Source of the DNA: an uncultured Lachnospiraceae bacterium
Lineage (GTDB): Bacteria > Bacillota > Clostridia > Lachnospirales > Lachnospiraceae
DNA: 64,000 nt
Assembly (NCBI GenBank): GCA_902775485.1
Contig: CACYMJ010000006.1
Span: forward strand, 1-64,000
Direction of reading: 5' to 3'
Positions 39,649 to 47,425 of the stretch are shown one piece after another (the first letter of the stretch is position 1; every line of letters begins with the position of its first letter). The notes beneath the pieces are model-generated. The model was given only the letters and a program-made list of their open reading frames with translations. It made no database searches and was not told the DNA's origin. The position numbers and the translations under genes are program-made.

Positions 39649-41110
39649 AAAAGTGGTGAACTACATCAAGGAGAACTTAAATGAGGTAAAGCATACTACG
39701 CTGAACCCCGAGGGTCCCGGCGTCGTGCGCATCCATATGGTTCCTCCGAAATATGACGGTCCCGAACCTGTCGAGAGCCTGGTCATTTTGAACGGCCAGG
39801 ACATAATTCCGATAGGTGTTTCGTGGGCGGTGCTGTTGTCGATGATGATCGATGCTGTCAATGAATATCACGGACGCCCGATCAATGAAGAGGATACGAA
39901 AAAGATCATCGACAGTACGGTAATCGCAGCCAAAAGCGTGTACAGATTTCTGCCGAAGTTCATCATCAGGAAGGATATCTTCAGGATCATGAACACGTTC
40001 AAGCAGATCGCCTACGGCGAAAAACCGGACGAGGAGATCAGATATATCAATATCGGTGAGTATTCCGATAATATGAGGGCACCCCACAGGATGGATCTGA
40101 TGGTATCCGCGATGAAGAAGGATAATAAGTGGAACTGTAATCAGAACTGTGTTCACTGTTATGCGGCGGGACAGGATCAGTCCGAAGAGAGCGAGCTGTC
40201 CACCGAGCAGTGGAAGGAGATACTTGATAAGTGCAGAAAAGTCTGCATTCCCCAGGTAACATTTACCGGAGGAGAGCCGACGATGAGAGAGGATCTTATC
40301 GAGCTGATCGATCATGCAAGATGGTTTGTCACAAGGCTCAACACAAACGGTATCAAACTGACGAGGGAGTATTGCGATAAGCTGTATGAGGCTTCTCTTG
40401 ACAGCATGCAGATTACTTTCTATTCACATGATGCCGCAGTTCACAACGAACTTGTAGGTGCACCGATGTATGACAAAACGCTTGACGGAATAAAGAATGC
40501 ACTTGCAGCGGGCATCAACATCAGCATCAACACGCCGCTTTGTACGAAGAACAGGGATTACGTTGAGACACTTAAGTTTTTAAAGGACCTCGGTGTCACA
40601 TATGTCACATGCTCGGGCCTGATAACAACGGGTAATGCGGCAAAAGAGACTTCGGAGAGCCTTCAGCTGTCAAAGGATGAGATAAAGGATATACTGCAGC
40701 AGGCCATAGATTTTGCCTATGCAAACGGGATGGAGATCAGCTTTACGTCTCCGGGATGGATAGATGACGAGGAGTTCTTCGAAAAGAACGGTATAGCAAC
40801 CCCGACCTGCGGAGCGTGCCTTTCAAACATGGCTATCACTCCCGGCGGAAATGTTGTTCCTTGCCAGAGCTGGCTTACGGATGCCAATCTAGGAAATTTC
40901 CTTGATGATGACTGGGAAAAGATATGGTACAGCGGTAAATGTGAGAACAGAAGATATTACTCTGCGATGATGACGGGCGCTTGCCCGTTGCAGATAGGAG
41001 GGGCCCGTGATAACGGGAAGAACCTGTCTGCACCGCGAGCCCCCATCGACGAAGTCGATTCAGACGGGCTAGCGACCGACAGTCGGGAAGGAGGTTCATA
41101 TGAAAAATAA
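39635..41110 (+). CDS. Radical SAM protein with SPASM-type C-terminal cysteines (candidate peptide-modifying enzyme)
   Basis: The 491-residue enzyme has the radical SAM cluster motif CNQNCVHCY (Cys168, 172, 175), FTGGEPTMRED just after, and a SPASM-like set of cysteines C-terminally (Cys392, 395, 410, 436, 450) in CGACLSNMAITPGG and VVPCQSW. Residues 1-160 form an extra N-terminal domain without a clear family. SPASM proteins typically carry auxiliary Fe-S clusters and modify ribosomal peptides or proteins, for example by Cys thioether links. The next gene overlaps by 11 bases and encodes a Cys-Ala-repeat protein, the obvious substrate candidate. The last 38 or so residues (from Ile455) are encoded by a dispersed structured repeat and look like an acquired tail. 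The start has GGAAGG upstream. Confidence 0.87.
   Translation: MKNPKKVVNYIKENLNEVKHTTLNPEGPGVVRIHMVPPKYDGPEPVESLVILNGQDIIPIGVSWAVLLSMMIDAVNEYHGRPINEEDTKKIIDSTVIAAKSVYRFLPKFIIRKDIFRIMNTFKQIAYGEKPDEEIRYINIGEYSDNMRAPHRMDLMVSAMKKDNKWNCNQNCVHCYAAGQDQSEESELSTEQWKEILDKCRKVCIPQVTFTGGEPTMREDLIELIDHARWFVTRLNTNGIKLTREYCDKLYEASLDSMQITFYSHDAAVHNELVGAPMYDKTLDGIKNALAAGINISINTPLCTKNRDYVETLKFLKDLGVTYVTCSGLITTGNAAKETSESLQLSKDEIKDILQQAIDFAYANGMEISFTSPGWIDDEEFFEKNGIATPTCGACLSNMAITPGGNVVPCQSWLTDANLGNFLDDDWEKIWYSGKCENRRYYSAMMTGACPLQIGGARDNGKNLSAPRAPIDEVDSDGLATDSREGGSYEK
40990..41082 (+). repeat. Structured dispersed repeat, copy 1 (inside the 3' end of the radical SAM gene)
   Basis: The element runs GCAGATAGGAGGGG, hairpin CCCGT/ACGGG (41004-41008/41013-41017), CTGTCTGCACCGCGAGCCCC, hairpin ATCGAC-GAA-GTCGAT (41045-41059), TCAGAC, GGGCTAGCGAC and GACAG. 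An outer stem CTGTC (41024-41028) pairs with GACAG (41078-41082), and AGCCC with GGGCT. It aligns with copies at 55986 and 60987. Confidence 0.8.
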
Positions 41111-42320
41111 GATCACCGGGTTTATCATAGCCCTCCTTTCATTTGTAATGCTGTTTGCCGTTCCCGTAATGGCGGACACGGACGAGATATTAAACTATAC
41201 GATAATGGTTGATGTCAACGATGATGCGACTCTGCATCTGCAGTACCACATAGACTGGAAGGTACTTGATTCGGGCTCGGGTATCGGGCCGCTGAGCTGG
41301 ATGAAGATCGGTATACCGAACAGCCATGTCAAGGAATACAAAGGTAAAAGCTCAACCGTAGACCACATCAACCGTTCGGGCAACTATCTGGAAGTATATC
41401 TGGATCGTGATTACTACGAGGGAGATGTTGCCAGCGTTGATTTTGAAGTGGTACAGGACTATATGTACCAGGTCGATAAGTTAAAAGAAGGCGAGACCGT
41501 TTACTCATTCACACCCGGATGGTTTGACGACATCAAGGTCGATGAGCTGGTGATCCTGTGGAATAACGATAAAGCGGTTGCGTTCACTCCCGAATGTGAG
41601 ATACAGGACGGATACAATGTCTGGACCGACAGTCTTTCAAGAGGTGAGAAGTTCACGGTGACAATGACCTATCCGAATGATGCTTTCGCATTTGATCTGT
41701 CAAAGAGTCAGGAGGAAGAGTCCGGTGGGAACTTTGGCGACACTTTGGCCGAGATCCTCGGTTCTTTGATGTGCGTGCTGATGACAGGAGGCTTCATTGC
41801 ATTTCCAGTGCTTCTCGGATACCTTGCCAACAGAGGATTTGGCGGCAACAGTCCGACAATCAACAAGACAACGAGAACAAAGATAGTTTACTACGATTCT
41901 TGTCCCGGCTGCGGAGCTCCGAGAAAAGAAGGCGCGAAGTTCTGCGAGTATTGCGGCAAGTCCATGATAAAGAGCGAAGAGACGATCACGGAGGAGCAGC
42001 TGAAGAAGGAAGAGAAGGCTGCGGCGGCATTTACCAAGAACGGGGAATTCAGATACGGTTCAAGTCCGAACACGTTTATCCGTGTCAATTCCGTAAGGGT
42101 TCCGAACCCTCATTACCACAAACCGTCCTCGTCAGGCAGGAGCAGCGGCAGCCATCACTCGTCATGCGCCCACAGTTCATGTGCGTGTGCATGTGCCTGC
42201 GCATGTGCGGGCGGCGGAAGAGCCGGATGTACAACAAAGGATTTCTACAATACCGATCTTAAACTGACAGCCATTGCAAAGGCTACAGGTGTAAAGACCG
42301 TGCCGGAGGAGAAGAAGTGA
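41100..42320 (+). CDS. Membrane protein with zinc ribbon and Cys-Ala-repeat tail (candidate radical SAM substrate)
   Basis: The 406-residue protein has a signal peptide (cleavage likely after Ala25, PVMA/DTDE), an outer beta-rich domain resembling DUF2207-type regions (26 to about 210), one membrane helix (about 218-240) and a predicted cytoplasmic part. That part holds a zinc ribbon C268-X2-C271-X10-C282-X2-C285, then a Ser/His-rich linker and the tail SSCACACACACAGGGRAGC. Cysteines are at 356, 361, 363, 365, 367, 369 and 377. The topology places the tail on the same side as the radical SAM enzyme encoded just upstream. GGAGG (41089-41094 region) precedes the ATG. The function is unknown; a thioether-linked or metal-binding tail is inference. 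Confidence 0.82.
   Translation: MKNKITGFIIALLSFVMLFAVPVMADTDEILNYTIMVDVNDDATLHLQYHIDWKVLDSGSGIGPLSWMKIGIPNSHVKEYKGKSSTVDHINRSGNYLEVYLDRDYYEGDVASVDFEVVQDYMYQVDKLKEGETVYSFTPGWFDDIKVDELVILWNNDKAVAFTPECEIQDGYNVWTDSLSRGEKFTVTMTYPNDAFAFDLSKSQEEESGGNFGDTLAEILGSLMCVLMTGGFIAFPVLLGYLANRGFGGNSPTINKTTRTKIVYYDSCPGCGAPRKEGAKFCEYCGKSMIKSEETITEEQLKKEEKAAAAFTKNGEFRYGSSPNTFIRVNSVRVPNPHYHKPSSSGRSSGSHHSSCAHSSCACACACACAGGGRAGCTTKDFYNTDLKLTAIAKATGVKTVPEEKK
42165..42230 (+). other. Cys-Ala repeat tract in the substrate-candidate gene
   Basis: Codons for C-A-H-S-S then five Cys-Ala pairs and GGGRAGC. Codon choice varies (TGT/TGC; GCG/GCA/GCC), so the repeat is held by selection on protein rather than being a recent DNA slippage product. 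Confidence 0.9.
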
Positions 42321-43237
42321 TCTCTGAGGATATAGGTAAGAAGGCAAAGATCATAGACAACATCATAGAGTCATTCCTTCCGAAGGAGGAAGGTCCTGCC
42401 AAAACGGTCATGGAGGCGATGAACTACAGCATTCACGCGGGCGGCAAGAGGCTGCGTCCTATGCTGATGATGGAGACTTTTCTCATGTTTGCGGGAGAGG
42501 ATCCCGAGAAGGTTCTGTATCCGTTCATGGCAGCCATCGAGATGATACATACGTATTCACTGTGTCATGATGACCTTCCGGCGATGGATAATGACGAGTA
42601 CCGCCGGGGGCAAAAGAGCACTCACGCCATGTTCGGAGAAGCCATGGGGATACTGGCAGGTGATGCGCTTCTTAACTATGCGTTTGAGACTGCGCTTTCT
42701 GCCTTTGATACGACCACGGATGCTAACAGGATGCGGCGCATCGCATATGCTCTTTCGGTACTTGCCAAAAAGGCCGGGATATACGGTATGGTAGGCGGAC
42801 AGGTCGTAGATATTAAGGCCGAAGAAAAGAGTGCCGATGAAGTTACCATGGATACGATAAAGTTTATTCATGAGAACAAAACTGCGGCAATGATAGAATC
42901 CTCATTGATGATAGGAGCGATACTTGCAGGTGCGGATGACGCGGACATCAAAACCCTTGAGAGGATAGGTTCCGATGTGGGTCTTGCATTCCAGATACAG
43001 GACGATATCCTTGATGTTACCGGTGATGAGAAAGCTCTCGGCAAACCCGTGGGGAGCGACGAGGCAAACGGTAAGACCACATATGTTTCGCTGGTCGGAC
43101 TTGAGAAGGCAAAAGAGGATGTGGCAGCCCTGTCATCAAATGCTCTTTCGGAACTGGCGTGCCTTGAGGGGAGCGTGAATGAACACGGTATCTTCCTGAA
43201 GGATCTTATCGCAAGTCTTACATACAGGGACAGATAG
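42317..43237 (+). CDS. ispA: Short-chain polyprenyl diphosphate synthase (farnesyl/geranyl type)
   Basis: The 306-residue trans-prenyltransferase has both aspartate-rich motifs: DDLPAMD (85-91) in YSLCHDDLPAMDND and DDILD (229-233) in FQIQDDILDVTGD. It condenses isopentenyl diphosphate to farnesyl-length chains, precursors of the undecaprenyl carrier. It starts at GTG 42317, overlapping the previous stop codon, so it is part of the same operon. No xseB or dxs is adjacent. The chain length cannot be fixed from sequence here. Confidence 0.93.
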   Translation: MISEDIGKKAKIIDNIIESFLPKEEGPAKTVMEAMNYSIHAGGKRLRPMLMMETFLMFAGEDPEKVLYPFMAAIEMIHTYSLCHDDLPAMDNDEYRRGQKSTHAMFGEAMGILAGDALLNYAFETALSAFDTTTDANRMRRIAYALSVLAKKAGIYGMVGGQVVDIKAEEKSADEVTMDTIKFIHENKTAAMIESSLMIGAILAGADDADIKTLERIGSDVGLAFQIQDDILDVTGDEKALGKPVGSDEANGKTTYVSLVGLEKAKEDVAALSSNALSELACLEGSVNEHGIFLKDLIASLTYRDR

Positions 43238-43241
43238 AATA

Positions 43242-43270
43242 TTGTGAGAATCCCGTAAATATGGTATATT
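43242..43270 (+). promoter_or_regulatory. SigA promoter of the sensor-GGDEF operon
   Basis: TTGTGA (43242-43247) and TATATT (43265-43270) are separated by 17 bases, ahead of the gene at 43318. Confidence 0.6.
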
Positions 43271-43317
43271 GACGATGATCATATGTTAAAAGACCGGGTC
43301 AAAACGAGGTAAAAACC

Positions 43318-45228
43318 ATGGCCAGAAAGATCGCCCTGTTTTCATGCGGATGGGCCTTTGATCTGTTACATGAATATTCAAAAGGAATTGTAAAGCGTTT
43401 GCAGGGAACGGATGTTGACCTGTATATGTTCGTGTGCTATCCGCCTTATGTTGAAAGCGAGACGAAAAAGCTTGGCGAACTGAATATGTTCAATCTTCCC
43501 TATATAGAGGATTTTGACGGAGTAATCATACTTGGCAGCACCATCGATCACGAGGGTGTATATGATTCCATAATCAAAAGGTGCGAGGATGCAAATGTGC
43601 CCGTTGTTACAACGGGAAGAAAATCCGAATACGCATATTTTGTCGGAAGCGATAATTATAACGGTGCCAGGGATCTGTATACCCATCTTCTGGAAAAACA
43701 TGGCGTCAAAAAACCCATGTTTTTTGCAGGTAACGATAACAATTTTGATTCGAACACAAGACTGGATACACTGCGCGAGGTAATGCGCGAACACGGTCTG
43801 TCAACGTCGGATATCGGAGTGTTTTACAGCCAGTGGGAGCCGAAACTGGTTGTTGACTATATCCATGAGAAATTTGAAAACAGAGATAATCCGCTTCCGG
43901 ATGCCTTAATATGTGCAAACGATACACTGGCGATAGCGGTATGTCTTGCTCTTGAAGAGATAGGTTATGAGGTTCCGAGCGATACCATAGTCGTCGGATT
44001 TGATAACGATTATTCGGCAGAGATATATTTTCCTTCCATAACAAGTGTTGACCAGCGTTTTTCCGATCTGGGAGCATATGCCATAAGACTCCTTCTTGAT
44101 GTCATAGACGGTAATAAGCGCAACAGGGAAGTATACATTGCATGTGAGCTTTTTGAGAGTGAAAGCTGTGGATGCAATTGTATGAGAGATCTCGATTATA
44201 TGCGGCGGATGCAGGGTAAGAGCGTTTTCTTCGACCGCATGATGAATACGATATTTGAGAGAAAAGTATCGGCGATCGAGGCAGAGACCATCTCCTGCGT
44301 GACATATGAGGAGTTTAAGACAAACCTTGCCCGGGTGTTCATGAATGATACGACATTCATCGGAAAGACGTTTCATTTGATCTTAGAGCCGAACTTTCAA
44401 AAAGCGCTGTCAGACATTGACGTTAAGTTCCGTACAAAGGGATACAGCCGCCTGATGGATGCGGCATTCAGCCTGGAAAACGGGAAGGTCAGTCAGATCC
44501 CGGAGTTTGAGTCCAGAAAGCTTGTTCCGGTGATCGATCCGTCCAAAAAGAACAGGGTATTTGTGTTTGTGCCGCTGCATGACGGAATGGACAATTACGG
44601 TTATGTCATATTCGGAGATAACGTGGATATAGTCGGAAACGGCAAGCACCTGTTTGAGTTCATATCACGATTTGATATGGTGCTGTCCAAGGTCCGCCAG
44701 AACATAAGCCTCAGGGTACTTAACAAAAAGCTCATAGAGCTTACCGAAACGGATGTTCTGACCAAGGTCAAAAACCGTGCAGCCTATACCGCCAGGGAGG
44801 CGGAACTTAATTCCGTCATCCGTTCGGGTGGACACCGGCCGTTTGCGATAGGACTGTTTGATATCAATAATCTTAAAAAGATCAACGACAGCTACGGTCA
44901 TGAAGCCGGTGACGTTTATATCGTTAACTGCTGTCAGGTACTGTGTAAGATATTCAGAAACAGCCCGGTGTTCCGTATCGGAGGAGATGAGTTTGCCATC
45001 CTGCTTCAGGGAGATGATTACAGGGACAGGGAAGAACTGTATGCGAAGCTTAAAGAGCGCATGAAAGAGATTGACGCTTCTGACCCGGCTCCGGAGGACA
45101 GGGTATCAATAGCCGGAGGCATTGGCATATTTGATAAAGGTAATGATGATAAGGTTGCGGACGTTTTTTCCAGAGCGGATGCAGCCATGTATGAAGATAA
45201 GATTAAGATGAAGGAGAAGAGACAATGA
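43318..45228 (+). CDS. LacI-type ligand-binding domain fused to GGDEF (cytoplasmic diguanylate cyclase)
   Basis: Residues 1 to about 280 match a LacI/periplasmic-binding-protein sensor fold (IALFSCGWAFDLLHEYSKGI, FDGVIILGST, VVGFDNDYSAEIYFPSITSV) but without signal peptide or DNA-binding helix-turn-helix, so it senses inside the cell. A middle domain (about 290-440) follows, then GGDEF at 555-559 (FRIGGDEFAIL). The inhibitory RxxD is absent; the position reads FRNS. The ligand is unknown, perhaps a sugar-like molecule by fold analogy. It overlaps the DHH gene by four bases. Confidence 0.88.
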   Translation: MARKIALFSCGWAFDLLHEYSKGIVKRLQGTDVDLYMFVCYPPYVESETKKLGELNMFNLPYIEDFDGVIILGSTIDHEGVYDSIIKRCEDANVPVVTTGRKSEYAYFVGSDNYNGARDLYTHLLEKHGVKKPMFFAGNDNNFDSNTRLDTLREVMREHGLSTSDIGVFYSQWEPKLVVDYIHEKFENRDNPLPDALICANDTLAIAVCLALEEIGYEVPSDTIVVGFDNDYSAEIYFPSITSVDQRFSDLGAYAIRLLLDVIDGNKRNREVYIACELFESESCGCNCMRDLDYMRRMQGKSVFFDRMMNTIFERKVSAIEAETISCVTYEEFKTNLARVFMNDTTFIGKTFHLILEPNFQKALSDIDVKFRTKGYSRLMDAAFSLENGKVSQIPEFESRKLVPVIDPSKKNRVFVFVPLHDGMDNYGYVIFGDNVDIVGNGKHLFEFISRFDMVLSKVRQNISLRVLNKKLIELTETDVLTKVKNRAAYTAREAELNSVIRSGGHRPFAIGLFDINNLKKINDSYGHEAGDVYIVNCCQVLCKIFRNSPVFRIGGDEFAILLQGDDYRDREELYAKLKERMKEIDASDPAPEDRVSIAGGIGIFDKGNDDKVADVFSRADAAMYEDKIKMKEKRQ

Positions 45229-46139
45229 GACTTATCACAAGATCTGATTTTGACGGACTGGCATGCGGTGCACTTTTACTTGAAGCAGGCATCGTCGACA
45301 ACTGGAAATTTGCGCATCCCAAGGATCTGCAGGACGGACAGGTGGAGATCACAAGTGATGACTGCCTTGCAAATGTTCCGTTTGTTGAAGGCTGCGGATT
45401 GTGGTTTGACCATCATTCGAGCGAAGAGGAGAGGAACGAGCTCGCAGGCAGATATAAGGGAAAGTGTGACAGCGCCGCTCCTTCATGTGCAAGAGTAATA
45501 TATGAATACTACGGAGGAAAAGAGAAGTTCCCGCAGTTTGATGACCTTATGGTAGCAGTCGATAAGGTCGACAGCGGTAACCTTACGATAGATGAGATCC
45601 AGAATCCGAAGGGATGGATACTTGTAGGATTCCTGATGGATCCCAGGACCGGACTTGGAAGATTCCGTAATTTCACGATCAGTAACTATCAGCTGATGGA
45701 AAAGCTGCTCGTTGCCTGCAGAGAACTGACAACGGCTGAGATCCTCGAGCTTCCCGATGTTAAGGAGAGGATCGAACTTTATGAGGATCAGACAAGGAAG
45801 TTTAAAGAGATGGTGACCGAGCATACGGAAGTATTCGGCAATCTCATCGTAACGGATCTTCGAGGCGTTGAGACGATATACACGGGCAACCGTTTCCTTA
45901 TATACAGCATGTATCCCGACCAGAACATCTCCGTATGGATGACACCCGGAAAGGGCGGCCAGGGACTTGCATGCGCTATAGGCTACAGTATACTTAACAA
46001 GACGGCAACGCTTGATGTCGGAAGTCTGTGCCTTAAATACGGCGGAGGCGGACACGAGAAGGTCGGAACATGTCAGTTCGAATCATACGAAGATGCGTGT
46101 GTGATGCTCGAAGAACTGAAAAAGATGGCTAACTCCTGA
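45225..46139 (+). CDS. DHH family phosphoesterase-like protein
   Basis: The 304-residue protein starts MRLITRSDFDGLACGALLLE with the metal aspartates Asp8 and Asp10, and has the DHH motif at 62-64 (LWFDHHSSEE) and a C-terminal DHHA1-like glycine-rich stretch KYGGGGHEKVGTCQF. DHH enzymes cleave short RNAs, pAp, c-di-AMP or polyphosphate. Coupling to a diguanylate cyclase gene suggests nucleotide second-messenger work, but the substrate is not determined. Confidence 0.86.
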   Translation: MRLITRSDFDGLACGALLLEAGIVDNWKFAHPKDLQDGQVEITSDDCLANVPFVEGCGLWFDHHSSEEERNELAGRYKGKCDSAAPSCARVIYEYYGGKEKFPQFDDLMVAVDKVDSGNLTIDEIQNPKGWILVGFLMDPRTGLGRFRNFTISNYQLMEKLLVACRELTTAEILELPDVKERIELYEDQTRKFKEMVTEHTEVFGNLIVTDLRGVETIYTGNRFLIYSMYPDQNISVWMTPGKGGQGLACAIGYSILNKTATLDVGSLCLKYGGGGHEKVGTCQFESYEDACVMLEELKKMANS

Positions 46140-46169
46140 TCTGAAGGATATATACAAGGAGAAGCAATA

Positions 46170-46670
46170 ATGGCGGATGTTGGAAAAATGTTTCAGGTGC
46201 CTGAAGGAACGACGGTTCTTCAGGAAGGTGAACTCAGTCTTGATATGTACAAGATAGTACAGGGGTATGCCGAGGTTTATGTCGGATACGGGACAGAGAC
46301 CGAGACTCTTATAGGAATGATAGGTCCGCAGAGCTGTTTCGGAGAGTTCGGACTGCTACTTGAAAAACCTGCGATCTATACGGTGATAGCATATTCTGAT
46401 CTTTTGCTACTTCGTATCACAAAGGGTGAGATGGGTGATTTTGTTACGGAAAATCATAAGATCATCATCGATATAATGCAGAACATGGCAAAGACCATGA
46501 TGATCATGCATTCCCAGATAGACAGGCTCGTTGAGGAGATAAAGAGCGGCATCCAGCCGGATCCGCAGACAATAAACGATATCCGTAAGGCATTCGGCAA
46601 TTATACCGTATACAGGAACAAAGCGATGTCGGGCAAGTTCCATACACTTGATATGATAAGGAACAGGTGA
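46170..46670 (+). CDS. Cyclic-nucleotide-binding-domain protein without DNA-binding domain
   Basis: The 166-residue protein is a CRP-type cNMP-binding beta barrel (VPEGTTVLQEGELSLDMYKI, GPQSCFGEFGLLLEKPAIYTV) followed by a helix. It lacks the C-terminal helix-turn-helix of Crp/Fnr regulators. Stand-alone domains of this kind usually act as sensors or partners of another protein. It lies 30 bases after the DHH gene and is likely in the same operon. Confidence 0.85.
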   Translation: MADVGKMFQVPEGTTVLQEGELSLDMYKIVQGYAEVYVGYGTETETLIGMIGPQSCFGEFGLLLEKPAIYTVIAYSDLLLLRITKGEMGDFVTENHKIIIDIMQNMAKTMMIMHSQIDRLVEEIKSGIQPDPQTINDIRKAFGNYTVYRNKAMSGKFHTLDMIRNR

Positions 46671-46703
46671 CGCTTTTGTGACGTTTCATATGTTACGATA
46701 CTT

Positions 46704-46726
46704 GTGTATCGAAAGATACACTGTTT
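46704..46726 (+). terminator. Possible weak terminator or RNA hairpin
   Basis: GTGTATC (46704-46710) pairs with GATACAC (46715-46721) around a GAAA tetraloop, followed by TGTTTTG. The T-run is short, so termination may be partial. Confidence 0.45.
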
Positions 46727-46769
46727 TGGATATGATGTAAAAGGGTCTCAAATTAAGGAGGAAAAAACA

Positions 46770-47060
46770 ATGATCGATGACGCAAAGAAAGTTCAGGACG
46801 AGCAGCTTGGAAATATCAGCGGCGGAGAATCTGACGAAGAGAGAAGAAAACGTGAGGAGCAGGAAAGAAAGCTTCACGGACACATCACAAAGGACATGTT
46901 CGGAAATGTAACGTTTACAGACAAGACAGGCATGACAGGTAACTTCACAGCGGACGAGTGGGCAAAGCTTCGTACGAACTGGGATTACACGGGTGCCCCA
47001 GAGTATTGGATGGAAACGATCAATGTTGATGAGCTCAAGCAGAAGCTCGGTACCATGTGA
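46770..47060 (+). CDS. Small protein with double-glycine-type leader (unrecognised family)
   Basis: ATG 46770 follows AAGGAGG at 46755-46761. The 96-residue protein starts MIDDAKKVQDEQLGNISGG, which fits the bacteriocin-type leader pattern (acidic, L..I.GG) with the glycine pair at 18-19. The rest is hydrophilic and charged (ERRKREEQERK) then GHITKDMFGNVTFTDKTGM and ends ELKQKLGTM. It has no cysteines and no obvious membrane segment. No C39-peptidase transporter or modification enzyme is encoded nearby. It is a real gene by start site and following terminator; the leader reading is tentative. Confidence 0.65.
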   Translation: MIDDAKKVQDEQLGNISGGESDEERRKREEQERKLHGHITKDMFGNVTFTDKTGMTGNFTADEWAKLRTNWDYTGAPEYWMETINVDELKQKLGTM

Positions 47061-47092
47061 TCTTTCTTCATATTCAAACAACAGGTAAAATG

Positions 47093-47117
47093 CCGGCCCG
47101 AAAGGGCCGGTGTTTTA
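47093..47117 (+). terminator. Terminator after the double-glycine protein gene
   Basis: CCGGCCC (47093-47099) pairs with GGGCCGG (47104-47110) around GAAA, followed by TGTTTTATT. Confidence 0.85.
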
Positions 47118-47214
47118 TTGCATGTATTAAATGATACAAGAGTTACATAAATTATTATGCACTGTATAGAATCATGAAGAAGAAATACAAGATATTGTGG
47201 ACTTACAGTGACCA

Positions 47215-47234
47215 AACCACAACAAAAAGTGGTT
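47215..47234 (+). promoter_or_regulatory. Candidate operator upstream of the surface protein
   Basis: Inverted repeat AACCAC (47215-47220) / GTGGTT (47229-47234) with eight bases between. It touches the -35 hexamer of the promoter, the place for a repressor or activator site. No regulator is identified. Confidence 0.4.
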
Positions 47235-47261
47235 GTCATAACAATTATTATTGTATATAAT
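47233..47261 (+). promoter_or_regulatory. SigA promoter of the VPKTG surface protein
   Basis: TTGTCA (47233-47238) and a perfect TATAAT (47256-47261) are 17 bases apart. Confidence 0.8.
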
Positions 47262-47425
47262 TGCTATGTAGGTGTGTAAGTGGGTTTATACACCATATGT
47301 AGTGCATTTACCGGGTTCTGGGGAGTTCCCGAGCGCACCGCAATTTTACCGTTATCGGTTTATTACATAAAAATCTGATCATATTAAAGTAACAAAGGTT
47401 CGAATAATAAGGGGAGGACCAAAAA
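47262..47425 (+). promoter_or_regulatory. Long structured 5' leader of the surface protein mRNA
   Basis: About 158 untranslated bases separate the expected transcription start from ATG 47426. They hold CGGG/CCCG (TTACCGGGTTCTGGGGAGTTCCCGA region, about 47310-47330) nested in GTGC/GCAC. I see no known riboswitch core here. The segment 47118-47232 before the promoter holds no gene. GGGGAGGA precedes the start. Confidence 0.4.

Noticed and set aside
42165-42230. DNA slippage repeat as the origin of the Cys-Ala tail
   Set aside because: Synonymous codons differ along the tract (TGT/TGC and GCG/GCA/GCC), so it is not a perfect nucleotide repeat and looks selected at the protein level.
47262-47425. 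Cyclic di-GMP riboswitch before the surface protein
   Set aside because: The presence of GGDEF genes upstream prompted a check, but neither the GEMM-I nor the c-di-GMP-II core could be recognised in the leader.
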